Below are positions 52,113 through 61,378 of a stretch of DNA of 64,000 nucleotides, piece after piece (the stretch's first letter is position 1; each line of letters starts with the position of its first letter). Location of the stretch: the NCBI RefSeq assembly GCF_026341125.1, contig NZ_JAPEOR010000001.1, positions 3,348,001 through 3,412,000 on the forward strand. The letters are read 5' to 3'. Source of the DNA: Streptomyces sp. NBC_01142 (GTDB lineage Bacteria; Actinomycetota; Actinomycetes; Streptomycetales; Streptomycetaceae). The position numbers and the translations under genes are program-made. The notes beneath the pieces were generated by a model that worked only from the letters and a program-made list of their open reading frames with translations, had not been told where the DNA came from and searched no databases.

Positions 52113-53501
52113 ATGGTGGGGCGCGTGAACGGACAGGCCCTCCCGGCACATGCACAGGCCCAGGCCCAGGCAGAGGCAGAGGCAGAGGCAGCACAGGCAC
52201 ACGCGCGGGCACGCGGAGAAGCATCGCCGCGCCCCGCCGGCCGTGGCGTCGCGCGGCGGCTGCGGTGCCTCTCCGTGCTGCCCCTGCTGGCCGGGCTGCT
52301 GACCTCCTGCGAGTCGGCTGAATCCGGCCCGGTCACCCTGAACTGGTACAACTTCCCCGACGACTCAGGTGCTCTGGCCGACGCAGCGAGCAACTGCACC
52401 CGCGCCTCGGGCGGGAGGTACCGCATTGCGTACAACAAACTGCCGCGCGGCGCCGACGGCCAGCGTCAACAGCTCGTCCGCCGGCTCGCCGCGCACGACG
52501 GCACCCTCGACATCCTGGGCCTCGACGTCACCTGGGCTGCGGAGTTCGCCGAGGCCGAATGGATCCTGCCGTGGACCGGACGCAACCGCCGGAGCGCCAC
52601 CGAGGGCACCCTCGAAGTGCCGCTGCGGACGGCGACGTGGAAGGGCAGGCTGTATGCCGTCCCGTACAACACCAACACCCAGTTGCTGTGGTACCGAAGC
52701 GACCTCGTGCCCAAGCCCCCCAAGACGTGGGCCGAGATGCTGGGCATGGCACGCGAACTCGCCAAGGAGGGCAAGCCCCACTACGTCGAGATCCAGGGCG
52801 CCCAGTACGAGGGGCTGACGGTCTGGTTCAACACGCTCGTGGAGAGCGCCGGCGGCTCCATCCTCAACGCCGCAGCCACGGCCCCCTCGCTCGGTCCGCC
52901 CGCGGTCCAGGCGGCCACGATCATGCACGACCTGGCCACCTCACCCGCCGCGGACCCCTCCCTGTCCAACCAGATGGAGGATCAGAACAGGCTGGCCATG
53001 GAGTCGGGAAACGCCGCCTTCGAGCTGAACTACCCGTTCGTCTATCCGTCGATGAAGGCGAACCAGCCCGAGCTGTTCAAGAGCTTCCGCTGGGCGCCGT
53101 ACCCCGGAGTGGACCCGGGCAGGCCCTCGAAACCCACCATCGGCGGCATCGACCTCGCCGTCGGCGCCTATTCGCGCCACCCCGACCTCGCGTTCGAAGC
53201 CGCGCTGTGCCTGCGCAATCGTCAGAACCAGATGGCCGCGGCGCTCAAGGGTGGACTGCCACCCACCCTGCGCGCGCTCTACTCCGACAAGGCACTCGCC
53301 AAGAGCTATCCGTTCGCCTCCGAAGTGCTCTCGGCCCTGGAGAACGCCAGCGTCCGCCCCCAGACCCCCGCCTACCAGAATGTGTCCATCGCGATCTCGC
53401 ACACGCTCTCCCCGCCCTCGGGGATCCAGCCTCGGAGCGACATCGAGAACATCGGCAGCCAGATCGAGGACGCTCTCCAGTCCAAGGGGCTGATCCCGTG
53501 A
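52113..53501 (+). CDS. Sugar ABC transporter substrate-binding lipoprotein (LpqY-like)
   Basis: 462 residues, GGGAGG before ATG. The N-terminus is odd: ~35 residues of His/Gln/Ala/Glu repeats precede the signal helix, which ends in the lipobox LLTSC (Cys66). The mature part is a solute-binding protein of the extracellular sugar class (TLNWYNFPDDSGALADAAS, LDILGLDVTWAAEFAEA, YAVPYNTNTQLLWYRSDLV). With the next three genes it mirrors the mycobacterial LpqY-SugABC trehalose importer, so trehalose or another disaccharide is a fair guess. The gene order is binding protein, two permeases, ATPase. Confidence 0.85.
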   Translation: MVGRVNGQALPAHAQAQAQAEAEAEAAQAHARARGEASPRPAGRGVARRLRCLSVLPLLAGLLTSCESAESGPVTLNWYNFPDDSGALADAASNCTRASGGRYRIAYNKLPRGADGQRQQLVRRLAAHDGTLDILGLDVTWAAEFAEAEWILPWTGRNRRSATEGTLEVPLRTATWKGRLYAVPYNTNTQLLWYRSDLVPKPPKTWAEMLGMARELAKEGKPHYVEIQGAQYEGLTVWFNTLVESAGGSILNAAATAPSLGPPAVQAATIMHDLATSPAADPSLSNQMEDQNRLAMESGNAAFELNYPFVYPSMKANQPELFKSFRWAPYPGVDPGRPSKPTIGGIDLAVGAYSRHPDLAFEAALCLRNRQNQMAAALKGGLPPTLRALYSDKALAKSYPFASEVLSALENASVRPQTPAYQNVSIAISHTLSPPSGIQPRSDIENIGSQIEDALQSKGLIP

Positions 53502-54442
53502 ACACCCCAACCCCTGCCACGCCGACCGTTCCCGCCCCTGCCCCCGGCAAGACGGTCGTGCTGTCCGAGGGCGCACGGCAGGAGCGACGACTGGGCTGGC
53601 TGCTGTGCGCGCCCGCGGTGGTCGTCATGCTCGCCGTCACCGCATACCCCATCGGCTACGCGATCTATCTGTCCCTGCAGCGCTACGACCTTCGCTTCCC
53701 GAACCAGGCGCGCTTCGTGGGCCTGAGTAACTACGCCGCGGTGCTCTCCTCCGAATTCTGGTGGGAGGCGTTCTGGGTCACCGTGCTCATCACCGTCGTC
53801 TCCGTGGTCGTGGAACTCGTCCTCGGCTTCGCCTTGGCGCTGGTCATGCACCGCACGATTTTCGGCCGCGGCACAGTGCGTACCGCGATCCTCGTCCCGT
53901 ACGGCATCGTCACCGTGGTCGCCGCCTATTCCTGGCAGTACGCCTGGACCCCGGACACCGGCTACCTCGCCGCACTCCTGCCGACCGGGGATGCCCCGCT
54001 GACCGAGCAGTGGCCGGCCATCGGGCTGATCATCCTGGCCGAGGTCTGGAAGACCACCCCCTTCATGGCACTTCTGCTGCTGGCCGGACTCGCCCTGGTG
54101 CCCGAGGAGACGCTGCGCGCCGCCATGGTCGACGGTGCGTCCGCCTGGCAGCGCTTCGCTCTGGTGACGGTGCCGCTGATGAAGCCGGCCATCCTGGTGG
54201 CGCTGCTGTTCCGCACCCTGGACGCCTTCCGGGTCTTCGACAACATCTACGTACTGACCTCGGGTGCGCACGGCACCGGCTCGGTGTCGATCCTCGGCTA
54301 CGACAACCTGTTCACCGCGCTCAACCTCGGCATCGGATCGGCGATCTCCGTGCTCATTTTCCTTTGCGTCGGCGTGATCGCCTTCGCCTTCATCACACTC
54401 TTCGGGGCTGCCGCACCCGGCTCACAGGAGGCGGGACGCTGA
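53498..54442 (+). CDS. Sugar ABC transporter permease (SugA/MalF-like)
   Basis: 314 residues, GTG overlapping the upstream stop. Six membrane helices; the first ([21 protein letters not shown]) and the cytoplasmic EAA loop ([28 protein letters not shown], contacting the ATPase) are clear. An N-terminal Pro/Ala tail precedes. It overlaps the second permease gene. Confidence 0.9.
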   Translation: MNTPTPATPTVPAPAPGKTVVLSEGARQERRLGWLLCAPAVVVMLAVTAYPIGYAIYLSLQRYDLRFPNQARFVGLSNYAAVLSSEFWWEAFWVTVLITVVSVVVELVLGFALALVMHRTIFGRGTVRTAILVPYGIVTVVAAYSWQYAWTPDTGYLAALLPTGDAPLTEQWPAIGLIILAEVWKTTPFMALLLLAGLALVPEETLRAAMVDGASAWQRFALVTVPLMKPAILVALLFRTLDAFRVFDNIYVLTSGAHGTGSVSILGYDNLFTALNLGIGSAISVLIFLCVGVIAFAFITLFGAAAPGSQEAGR

Positions 54443-55275
54443 TGGCCGGCGCAGGCAAGAGGCACCTCACCGGCTGGGCCGTCACCAACATCGTGGTGAT
54501 CGCCTATGCCCTGTTCCCGGTCTGGTGGATCGCAGCCCTGTCGTTCAAGGACCCGAGCACCCTCACCGACGGAAATTTCGTCCCGGAGAAGTGGACGCTG
54601 GAGAACTACCGGGGCATCTTCCAGACATCGGAGTTCACCCGCGCCCTGATCAACTCGATCGGTATCGCCCTGATCGCCACAGTGATTGCCGTCGTACTGG
54701 GGACCATGGCCGCCTACGCCGTGGCGAGACTGCGCTTCCCCGGCAAGAGGCTACTGATCGGCATGTCCCTGCTGATCGCGATGTTCCCGCCGATCTCCCT
54801 CGTGTCCCCGCTGTTCAACATCGAGCGCATCCTGGGCATCTTCGACACCTGGCCGGGGTTGATCATCCCGTACATGACCTTCTCCCTCCCGCTGGCGATC
54901 TACACCCTCTCGGCCTTCTTCCGGGAGATCCCGTGGGATCTGGAGAAGGCGGCCAAGGTCGACGGAGCGACGCCCGCCCAGGCCTTCCGGCTGGTGATCG
55001 CGCCGCTGGCCGCGCCGGGCGTGTTCACCACCGCGATCCTCGTCTTCATCTTCTGCTGGAACGACTTCCTGTTCGCGATCTCCCTGACCTCGACAACCGC
55101 GGCCCGCACAGTGCCGGCGGCCATCGCGTTCTTCACCGGGAGCAGCCAGTTCCAGCAGCCCACCGGTTCGATCGCCGCCGCCGCGGTAGTGATCACCATT
55201 CCGATCATCGTCTTCGTGCTGCTGTTCCAGCGGCGCATCGTCGCCGGACTGACGTCCGGGGCCGTCAAGGGCTGA
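54442..55275 (+). CDS. Sugar ABC transporter permease (SugB/MalG-like)
   Basis: 277 residues. Six membrane helices with the EAA loop [30 protein letters not shown]. MalG-type architecture. The start codon overlaps the previous stop (TGATG). The C-terminal GAVKG ends as in other SugB-type proteins. Confidence 0.92.
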   Translation: MAGAGKRHLTGWAVTNIVVIAYALFPVWWIAALSFKDPSTLTDGNFVPEKWTLENYRGIFQTSEFTRALINSIGIALIATVIAVVLGTMAAYAVARLRFPGKRLLIGMSLLIAMFPPISLVSPLFNIERILGIFDTWPGLIIPYMTFSLPLAIYTLSAFFREIPWDLEKAAKVDGATPAQAFRLVIAPLAAPGVFTTAILVFIFCWNDFLFAISLTSTTAARTVPAAIAFFTGSSQFQQPTGSIAAAAVVITIPIIVFVLLFQRRIVAGLTSGAVKG

Positions 55276-55313
55276 CCGGCAACTGCCGACCGTCAGGACA
55301 AGGAGCACCGACC

Positions 55314-56501
55314 GTGGCCGAGATCGTTCTCGAGGGCATCACCAAGAGGTATCCCGACGGTGCTCTGGCCGTGCGGGACGTCAACCTCACAGTGGACGAC
55401 GGGGAGTTCGTGATCCTGGTCGGCCCCTCCGGTTGCGGCAAGTCCACCACGCTCAACATGATCGCCGGGTTGGAGGACATCACCGAGGGCACCCTCCGCA
55501 TCGGCGACCAGGTGGTCAACGACAAGGCGCCCAAGGAACGCGACATCGCCATGGTCTTCCAGAGCTACGCCCTCTACCCGCACATGACCGTGCGCGACAA
55601 CATGGGCTTCGCACTGCGCCTGGCCAAGGCCGACAAGGCCACGATCCGGAGCAAGGTGGAGGAGGCCGCCCGTATCCTCGACCTGACGGAGCATCTGGAC
55701 CGCAAACCCGCGAACCTCTCGGGCGGCCAACGCCAGCGCGTCGCCATGGGCCGCGCCATCGTCCGCAGCCCCAAGGCGTTCCTGATGGACGAGCCGCTGT
55801 CCAACCTCGACGCCAAGCTCCGCGTCCAGATGCGCACCCAGATCTCCCGCCTCCAGCAGCGGCTGGGCACCACCACCGTCTACGTCACTCATGACCAGAC
55901 CGAGGCGATGACGCTCGGGGACCGCGTGGTCGTCATGCGCGGCGGCGTCGTTCAACAGGTCGGCACCCCGCAGCATCTCTACGACGAGCCACGCAACCTG
56001 TTCGTCGCCGGGTTCATCGGCTCACCCGCCATGAACTTCCTCCACTCCACCCTGGAGGAGAACGCTCTGCGCACCATCGTCGGTGACATCCCCCTGTCCG
56101 ACGACGTACGCCAGAGCCTGGAGCGCCACAACGCGCCCCGGGACCTCATCGTAGGCCTGCGGCCCGAAGCCTTCGAGGACGCCGCACTGGTCGATCCGGG
56201 CCGGCCGGGAACCACGTTCTCCACCACCGTGGACGTGGTGGAGTCGCTGGGCTCGGACGTCTACGCCTACTTCACCGAGGATGACTGGCAGCCGACCGCC
56301 ACCTCGGAACTGGCGGAGCTGGCCGCCGATTCCGGCCTCACTGAGACGGGAGCCAGCGGCCACCAGATCGTCGTCCGGCTCAGTACCGCGACGCGGATCG
56401 CCGAGGGGAGCCAGGCCGAGCTGTGGGTGGACACCTCGAGGGTCCATGTCTTCGACCCACGCACCGGTGCGAACCTCACTCACCGGGAGAACAACGGCTG
56501 A
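55314..56501 (+). CDS. Sugar ABC transporter ATPase (SugC/MsiK-like)
   Basis: 395 residues, GTG 55314 with AAGGAG upstream. Walker A GPSGCGKST, Q-loop VFQSYALYPHMTV, signature LSGGQRQRVAMG, Walker B AFLMDEPLSNLD and H-loop THDQTEAM are complete, followed by a C-terminal TOBE/regulatory region (~240-390). Many Streptomyces sugar importers lack an ATPase and borrow MsiK, so a dedicated one is of note. A 23-bp tandem duplication spans the stop. Confidence 0.93.
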   Translation: MAEIVLEGITKRYPDGALAVRDVNLTVDDGEFVILVGPSGCGKSTTLNMIAGLEDITEGTLRIGDQVVNDKAPKERDIAMVFQSYALYPHMTVRDNMGFALRLAKADKATIRSKVEEAARILDLTEHLDRKPANLSGGQRQRVAMGRAIVRSPKAFLMDEPLSNLDAKLRVQMRTQISRLQQRLGTTTVYVTHDQTEAMTLGDRVVVMRGGVVQQVGTPQHLYDEPRNLFVAGFIGSPAMNFLHSTLEENALRTIVGDIPLSDDVRQSLERHNAPRDLIVGLRPEAFEDAALVDPGRPGTTFSTTVDVVESLGSDVYAYFTEDDWQPTATSELAELAADSGLTETGASGHQIVVRLSTATRIAEGSQAELWVDTSRVHVFDPRTGANLTHRENNG

Positions 56502-56543
56502 TGAGCCCGAACCAACAGTGCTGATGAGCCCGAAGCAACAGTA
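56498..56543 (+). repeat. 23-bp tandem duplication over the ATPase stop codon
   Basis: CTGATGAGCCCGAACCAACAG-TG is followed at once by a copy with one C-to-G change and a final A. The first copy supplies the ATPase stop codon. Likely a recent duplication with no coding effect. Confidence 0.8.
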
Positions 56544-56618
56544 AGGACGTCTGCTCGCCCCGGGCTGTTCGGTTGGTTCTCCGGTCGGCGGCGAGTGCCG
56601 TACAGTGGTGTCTACCGA

Positions 56619-56692
56619 CGCGGGGTGGAGCAGCTCGGTAGCTCGCTGGGCTCATAACCCAGAGGTCGCAGGTTCAAATCCTGTCCCCGCTA
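56619..56692 (+). tRNA. Initiator tRNA-Met (fMet, anticodon CAT)
   Basis: A 74-base cloverleaf. Acceptor CGCGGGG pairs with CCCCGC, leaving base 1 (C) unpaired with U72, the initiator-type mismatch. Anticodon stem CTGGG/CCCAG ends in three G:C pairs next to loop CTCATAA, with CAT at 56653-56655. T-arm GGTTCAAATCC is standard. No CCA is encoded. It is followed by a strong terminator. Confidence 0.95.
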
Positions 56693-56703
56693 CTCGCAGT
56701 GGA

Positions 56704-56729
56704 AGGCCCGGCGCCCTGGCGCCGGGCCT
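56704..56729 (+). terminator. tRNA-fMet terminator
   Basis: An 11-bp perfect stem (AGGCCCGGCGC against GCGCCGGGCCT) around CCTG starts 11 bases after the tRNA. Confidence 0.88.
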
Positions 56730-56863
56730 CCTCCGTATCCGGGGCGCGACGATCAGTGTGTCCATGGTGCCTGTCTCGAGCCTTCACCCCATCCCGTAGA
56801 CTCGCCCACCGCTTCCGGCAGTTGGCCCGAGGCGGTACATGAATGCCAGCGAAAGGTAGTTCC

Positions 56864-57025
56864 GTGAGTTCCGTGGACAGGGCCGAGGCGCCGATCTATG
56901 CGAGTCTCATAGAGGAGCGGGGAGACGTACCTGCCGAGGTTCGCCGAGTCGCTGAACAGGCTCTGCGGGAGATGGACCGGGCGGTCGACTTCAGCGACGT
57001 GCGCGCTTCGGCGATGCGCTGGTAA
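56864..57025 (+). CDS. Small hypothetical protein
   Basis: 53 residues from GTG 56864 with GAAAGG upstream (ATG 56843 adds seven). The sequence is one acidic helical chain (IYASLIEERGDVPAEVRRVA, EQALREMDRAVDF). Small proteins with this look are common in Streptomyces. No function can be assigned. Confidence 0.55.
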   Translation: MSSVDRAEAPIYASLIEERGDVPAEVRRVAEQALREMDRAVDFSDVRASAMRW

Positions 57026-57138
57026 GAGAGCTCCGCGCCGCGCGCGACTACCTCAACGGCCGGCACGTACGGCAGCGCTTCCCGCATGCTTTCCCGGCGC
57101 CAGCGGATACTGAGGCTGCGCTGCGGGGCCGACGTCTG

Positions 57139-57366
57139 ATGAACGCACGAGTAGTCGGGCACATCAGGCCGGCGGATAGGAGCGATGTGACCGGCCAACC
57201 TCTGCGCTGCTGTGTGTGTGGTCGCGACACGTCCGATGGCTCCGACTATGTGCTGCTGGAAGTGACGGCGGAGCACGTTGACACGAGACAGTTCCTTGGT
57301 GCTCATGGGGAATGTCTCAACGGCGTCCTGGCACCGGGCTTCAGCGTGGAGGTACACCTCATGTGA
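57139..57366 (+). CDS. Small Cys-containing hypothetical protein
   Basis: 75 residues. CCVCGRDTSDG and GAHGECLNG give three N-terminal-side Cys plus a His-Cys pair, enough for a zinc site, around a beta-rich middle (YVLLEVTAEHV). The start is uncertain (GTG 57187 is possible). It lies just before the radical SAM unit, 267 bases away. Confidence 0.45.
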   Translation: MNARVVGHIRPADRSDVTGQPLRCCVCGRDTSDGSDYVLLEVTAEHVDTRQFLGAHGECLNGVLAPGFSVEVHLM

Positions 57367-57633
57367 GCGAGCCCGTGGGTACGCCCACTCGCGTCTGAAG
57401 GGCTCGGCTGGAGACGGCGGGCGGGGCGGCTCTCTCTGCTGCCGCCGGCAGACGTGAGGCTACGGCCTGCTGCAGCTCGCCGGAGATCACCGCATCCGTT
57501 TCCGGGCCTCCAGATCGCCGGATGTCCCCATTCGCCGTCCTGGAATCGCGTCGTGTGGCGGCCGCGCCTACCGTCGAAGGGTGACGGGCCCTCGCGTCCC
57601 GCGGCGGCTCTGGGCTCGCGACAGGAGGATCCC

Positions 57634-58236
57634 GTGTCAGAAGCCGTTCGCCGCCCGCTGGTGCTGGACAGTCCGGAGTTCACAGCGAGGGCCGGGCATT
57701 TCGCCAGCCTGATGAGTGCCGGAGACTTCCAGGAGCGCTTCTTCCGGGACCCCGCCGCTGTGGCGGCGGAAGAGTTCGGGCTGTGCGTTGACACCGCAAC
57801 GCTGAGCCGGGCCAACCGTCTGACCTACGCACTGCTGGCAGACCCCGACTTCGCCACCTGGGCCGCGGACTTCCAGGCTCGCGTGCCTGCGACGCTGGCC
57901 TCGGGCGCCGAGGGCGTGCCGAGTCTCGCGGCGCTGCAGGCGGCGAAAGCTCAGCTGGTCCGGGAGTTCATCGACTCGGTGCAGGCACATCTCGATCCAG
58001 CGACCGTCGCTACTGTCCAGGACCTCGACCCGGGCACGGCTGTGGCGGAGGGCGATGCAGCCGTCGCCCCGACGGCCTTCATCGTCATTATCGTCATCAT
58101 CGTCGTTGTGGTCGTCGTGGCGGGCGTCGGGCAGGCCGACGGGGCCCTGTCGCGCAAGACGCTGCAACTGGTGATCAGGCAGCTCGACGAGCAACAGGCC
58201 GCCCAGATCGCCGCAGGGCGGGAGCTCAATGCATGA
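57634..58236 (+). CDS. Precursor-like protein with Ile/Val tract, partner of radical SAM enzyme
   Basis: 200 residues, GTG with CAGGAGG upstream. Residues ~30-55 (FQERFFRDPAAVAAEEFGL) resemble the conserved helix of nitrile-hydratase-type/Nif11-like RiPP leader peptides, with the DP and FG pattern. Residues 60-140 are helical and soluble. Residues 150-162 are 13 consecutive Ile or Val residues, flanked by TAF and AGVGQADG. A charged C-terminal helix follows. The tract may be a membrane span or a core peptide. The gene overlaps the radical SAM gene by eight bases, so the two are translated together. No known family is recognised; the leader likeness is my own pattern call. Confidence 0.6.
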   Translation: MSEAVRRPLVLDSPEFTARAGHFASLMSAGDFQERFFRDPAAVAAEEFGLCVDTATLSRANRLTYALLADPDFATWAADFQARVPATLASGAEGVPSLAALQAAKAQLVREFIDSVQAHLDPATVATVQDLDPGTAVAEGDAAVAPTAFIVIIVIIVVVVVVAGVGQADGALSRKTLQLVIRQLDEQQAAQIAAGRELNA

Positions 58237-59356
58237 GGACATCACCACCAACACCACCATCACCACCGACGCGGCTGCGCCGCACGGCGCTCTCGGGATC
58301 CTGGACCCTCTGCCTCAGCCGCGCGTTCTGTCCCTGCTGCTGACCTTGCGCTGCACGGCCGAGTGCGGGGAATGCGGCACCCACAGCAGCCCGCGGGTAC
58401 GGACAAGGCTGCCTGAGGAGGAAGCCGCCCGCCTCATCGACGAGGCGGCTGCCGACAGCTACAACCTGGTGGCTTTCACCGGCGGCGAGCCGATGCTCTA
58501 CGGCATCGGTCTCCGACGTCTGATCCAGCGCACGACAGACCATGCGATGCCCTCACGGATGGTGTCCAACGCCTTCTGGGCGCGTACGCCGGACAAGGCC
58601 GCTCGAGCGCTCGCCCCCCTCGCCGCTGCGGGCCTCGGGGAACTGAGTGTGTCGACCGGCGACGAGCACGCGCGCTTCGTGCCGGTCGAGCGGGTCCTGC
58701 ATGCCGTTCGCGCCGGTATCGACCGTGGCCTCAACTGTGCCGTGATGATCGAGACGAGGTCCGCGAACCGTGTGACCAGGCGCACGCTGTGCGAGCACCC
58801 CTTGTTCCGTGAGACCTTCACCCCGCGCGAGGAGGAGTCGATCACGTTCTGTGAGAGCCCGTGGATGCCGCTCGATGAGCATGAGCAGTATTCGTACCCC
58901 GACGGAATGACGGTCAACTCGGGCAACCTGTTCCGCCGGACCGGCTGCGACAGCGTCATCGACACGGTCACCGTCCTCGCGGATGGCCGGATCATGGCCT
59001 GTTGCGGCCTGGGCACCCAGGCGATCCCGGAGTTGCAGGTCGGCCATGTATCAACGGGTGGGGTGCACGAGAGTCGACTCCGGGCCGAGGCAGACTTTCT
59101 CAAACGGTGGATCCGGGACGAGGGCCCGGAACGGATCCTTGCCTGGGCGGCGGCGAGAGACCCGCGCATTGTCTGGGAAGACCAGTACGCGCATCGTTGC
59201 CAAGCGTGCAAGCGGCTCTACAGCGACCCTATGGTGGCCGATGCAGTCCGAGAACACTACGAAGAGAAGGTCCTGGACGTACTGACCAGCGAGTGGCTGA
59301 TGCACAGACCGTTGCAGCAGTCGTCGCGCGGGGAAGACGCAGCGATCGACACCTGA
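58229..59356 (+). CDS. Radical SAM enzyme with SPASM-like C-terminal cysteines
   Basis: 375 residues. The SAM cluster motif is LRCTAECGECG (C42, C46, C49), followed by AFTGGEPML. The auxiliary region carries C240, the pair C258-C259 in RIMACCGLG, and C324/C327 in HRCQACKRLY, a SPASM/twitch-type second iron-sulfur site. Such enzymes modify peptides (thioether, epimerisation, C-C crosslinks). The N-terminus is an odd Thr-rich string. Substrate is probably the upstream protein, with which it shares an operon. Confidence 0.88.
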   Translation: MHEDITTNTTITTDAAAPHGALGILDPLPQPRVLSLLLTLRCTAECGECGTHSSPRVRTRLPEEEAARLIDEAAADSYNLVAFTGGEPMLYGIGLRRLIQRTTDHAMPSRMVSNAFWARTPDKAARALAPLAAAGLGELSVSTGDEHARFVPVERVLHAVRAGIDRGLNCAVMIETRSANRVTRRTLCEHPLFRETFTPREEESITFCESPWMPLDEHEQYSYPDGMTVNSGNLFRRTGCDSVIDTVTVLADGRIMACCGLGTQAIPELQVGHVSTGGVHESRLRAEADFLKRWIRDEGPERILAWAAARDPRIVWEDQYAHRCQACKRLYSDPMVADAVREHYEEKVLDVLTSEWLMHRPLQQSSRGEDAAIDT

Positions 59357-59609
59357 CGCCCCGTCATGCCCGGTGATTCGACCGGCCGATGACAGCGGTA
59401 GTCAGCCAAGCCAGGACGTAGTGCTCGGCAGTACGGGCCGAAGACGACCGGCTGAACGACAGCGGCCTGTTCGGGCGGGCGGGCCAGGATGTTCGGCACC
59501 ACCAGTGGCTTGGGCCGGGGGACCCCTGTGTGCGTTGTGTGTTCGGTCTGGTGGACGATTGGGGGTACGTGGTTCAGCGACGCGCCGATAGACCTGACTG
59601 CCTGGCGCC

Positions 59610-60476
59610 GTGAGCGTGGGGGTTGATCAGCCGGTGTTGCGCATTGCCGACGGTCGTGGTGACGGAGCCGAAGAGGACCGTGGTGGCGAGGATGGGCTCG
59701 GCGTGGATGGTGAGCCGCCCACGAGGCATGGTGACGTCCGCGGGCGACAGCGTGCCGGGCTGTCCCGGTTCTTGCGCGGTGCGGGGCGCGTCCTGAGGGG
59801 GGAGTGGCAGGGAATCGTCGTCGCCCCCGTGCGGGAACTCTCGCGCCGGGGGGTGCGGGGAGTGTCCTTGGCGCTGCTGGCCACGTTCGCCGTGATCTTC
59901 CTCCACGAGATCCACCAGACGCCGAGGGGTGCGGTGGTGGTGCGACTGTTCGGTGAAGTACGCGGCGACTTGCCGCTCCCGCTGGCCCTGTTGCGGACTC
60001 CGGTGTCGTTGTTCGTTCCGGCCCTCGAACTGCCGGTATGGGCGGGTCTCCCGAAGCTGTTTCTCGCGTTCGCGCTGGCCGAACTGTCGCTCGGCCGTAC
60101 ACGGACCCTGATGATTGCGTATGGCACGACCCTGGCCGGCACGCTCAGTGCACGGGCGATGATCGGGCTCGGCCCGGGCGGTCTGGGGCTGCCGCCGGAA
60201 GCCGGGCAGGCACTCGACACAGGACCGTCCGCCGCGGTGGTGGGCCTGTTCACCTATCTCGCGGTCATCCGGCGCGCGCCCGTCCTGTTCGCGCTCACCG
60301 GTGGCTCGATGGTGCTGCAGTCGGTCAGCAATCCCAATCTGGCAGGTCGTGAACACCTGGTCGCGGTGGGCGTTGCGATCATTCTCGCCGTGCTGCACGA
60401 AAGGTTCCGAACCGGGCGCCTGACCGGGCGGATCCGATCCGTAGCGGGGAACCGGGATACCGAGGGCAGTCGATAG
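59610..60476 (+). CDS. Rhomboid-like membrane protein
   Basis: 288 residues in the longest frame (GTG start); the first ~45 residues look non-coding and the true start may be later. Six or so hydrophobic segments follow. DTGPSAAVVGLFTYLAV holds a Ser in the place of the rhomboid GxS motif, and GREHLVAVGVAIILAV holds a His in the last-helix position. Together they suggest an intramembrane serine protease of the rhomboid-like (Rhomboid_2) type. It is 253 bases downstream of the radical SAM gene, same strand. Confidence 0.55.
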   Translation: MSVGVDQPVLRIADGRGDGAEEDRGGEDGLGVDGEPPTRHGDVRGRQRAGLSRFLRGAGRVLRGEWQGIVVAPVRELSRRGVRGVSLALLATFAVIFLHEIHQTPRGAVVVRLFGEVRGDLPLPLALLRTPVSLFVPALELPVWAGLPKLFLAFALAELSLGRTRTLMIAYGTTLAGTLSARAMIGLGPGGLGLPPEAGQALDTGPSAAVVGLFTYLAVIRRAPVLFALTGGSMVLQSVSNPNLAGREHLVAVGVAIILAVLHERFRTGRLTGRIRSVAGNRDTEGSR

Positions 60477-60592
60477 CGGGGGCCGGCGGCAGTGCCGGTC
60501 GGCCGGGGGCTGCGTACTGGTCCGGCTCGGACCCACGAGCGGGCGCAGTCCCGCCCACCGAGGCACGGCACTTGGACGGGACCGGAGGCCGG

Positions 60593-61141
60593 TCACCTGT
60601 CAAGGGCGGCCAGATCGGGTTGCCGGAGGCGCGCGGGGTTGGCGATCACGTCATACTCGGCGATCCTTTCGCCCTCGATGGTGAAGGTGAGGGCGAGGAG
60701 GAGCCGTCCACGCGGGGCCACGACAACTCCCACAACTCCATTGACGAGCGCCGGTTCTGCGAACCGCGACCTCCGCCCGAAGACAACGGTTTCCTCCGCC
60801 ACGGTTTGCGCCCCGCGGACCACTGTTGCTGCGCCCGATGGAAAGGCAGCAGGGTCAGCCCGGCGCATCACGTCCGGAGCCAGCACCGCGAGAAGCGCGT
60901 TCATGTCGCCGCCTCGCGAGGCAGCGAGGAAGGCATCGACGACGCGCCGGTGTCGGGCAAGGTCGGCGGCGAGAGCCGCGGGGGTGCCTCGTACCTTGTG
61001 GCGCGCGCGGCCGGCGAGCTTCTTCGTGGTGACCGGTGAGCGCTCCACGATGGGAGCGATCTGGTCGAACGGCACGGCGAACATCTCATGGAGAACGAAC
61101 GCGATCCGCTCGGCGGGAACGAGCGTGTCGAGCACCACGAC
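60593..61141 (-). pseudogene. SigJ-type ECF sigma factor, 5'-truncated
   Basis: The readable part is VVVLDTLVPAERIAFVLHEMFAVPFDQIAPIVERS (regions 2.4-4 of a SigJ-like sigma factor, split here), then a SnoaL-like C-terminal domain (VVDAFLAASRGGDMNALLAVL, ERIAEYDVIANPARL). The N-terminal ~100 residues with the region-2 core-binding and promoter-melting parts are missing, and the upstream 40 codons have no homology. It cannot work as a sigma factor as it stands. Confidence 0.75.
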
Positions 61142-61378
61142 GCCAGGACGGCATTCAGGCTGCCGTGCCCGAGAACTGAGCCTGGCTCGGGACCTCGTCG
61201 TGTCGCGGACATCCACGCGACGGCTCGGCTCATTCACGGCCCGACCCAAATGAGTTGACGGCAACGGCCGTTTGTATCAAGGTCGGCCTGGTCTCCCATA
61301 GCAACCATCCGCCCGGCCCTGCGCACAGTCACGCCGCCAGTGCCGCACGGCGGTCTTCATCCGGTTCGGAAGGTGCCT

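Noticed and set aside
56619..56692. tRNA as an integration site
   Set aside because: No integrase gene and no repeat of the tRNA 3' end was seen in the flanks.
59357..59609. Transposase remnant on the minus strand
   Set aside because: The frame (VVHQTEHTTHTGVPRPKPL...) looks protein-like but has no catalytic motif, ends or start.
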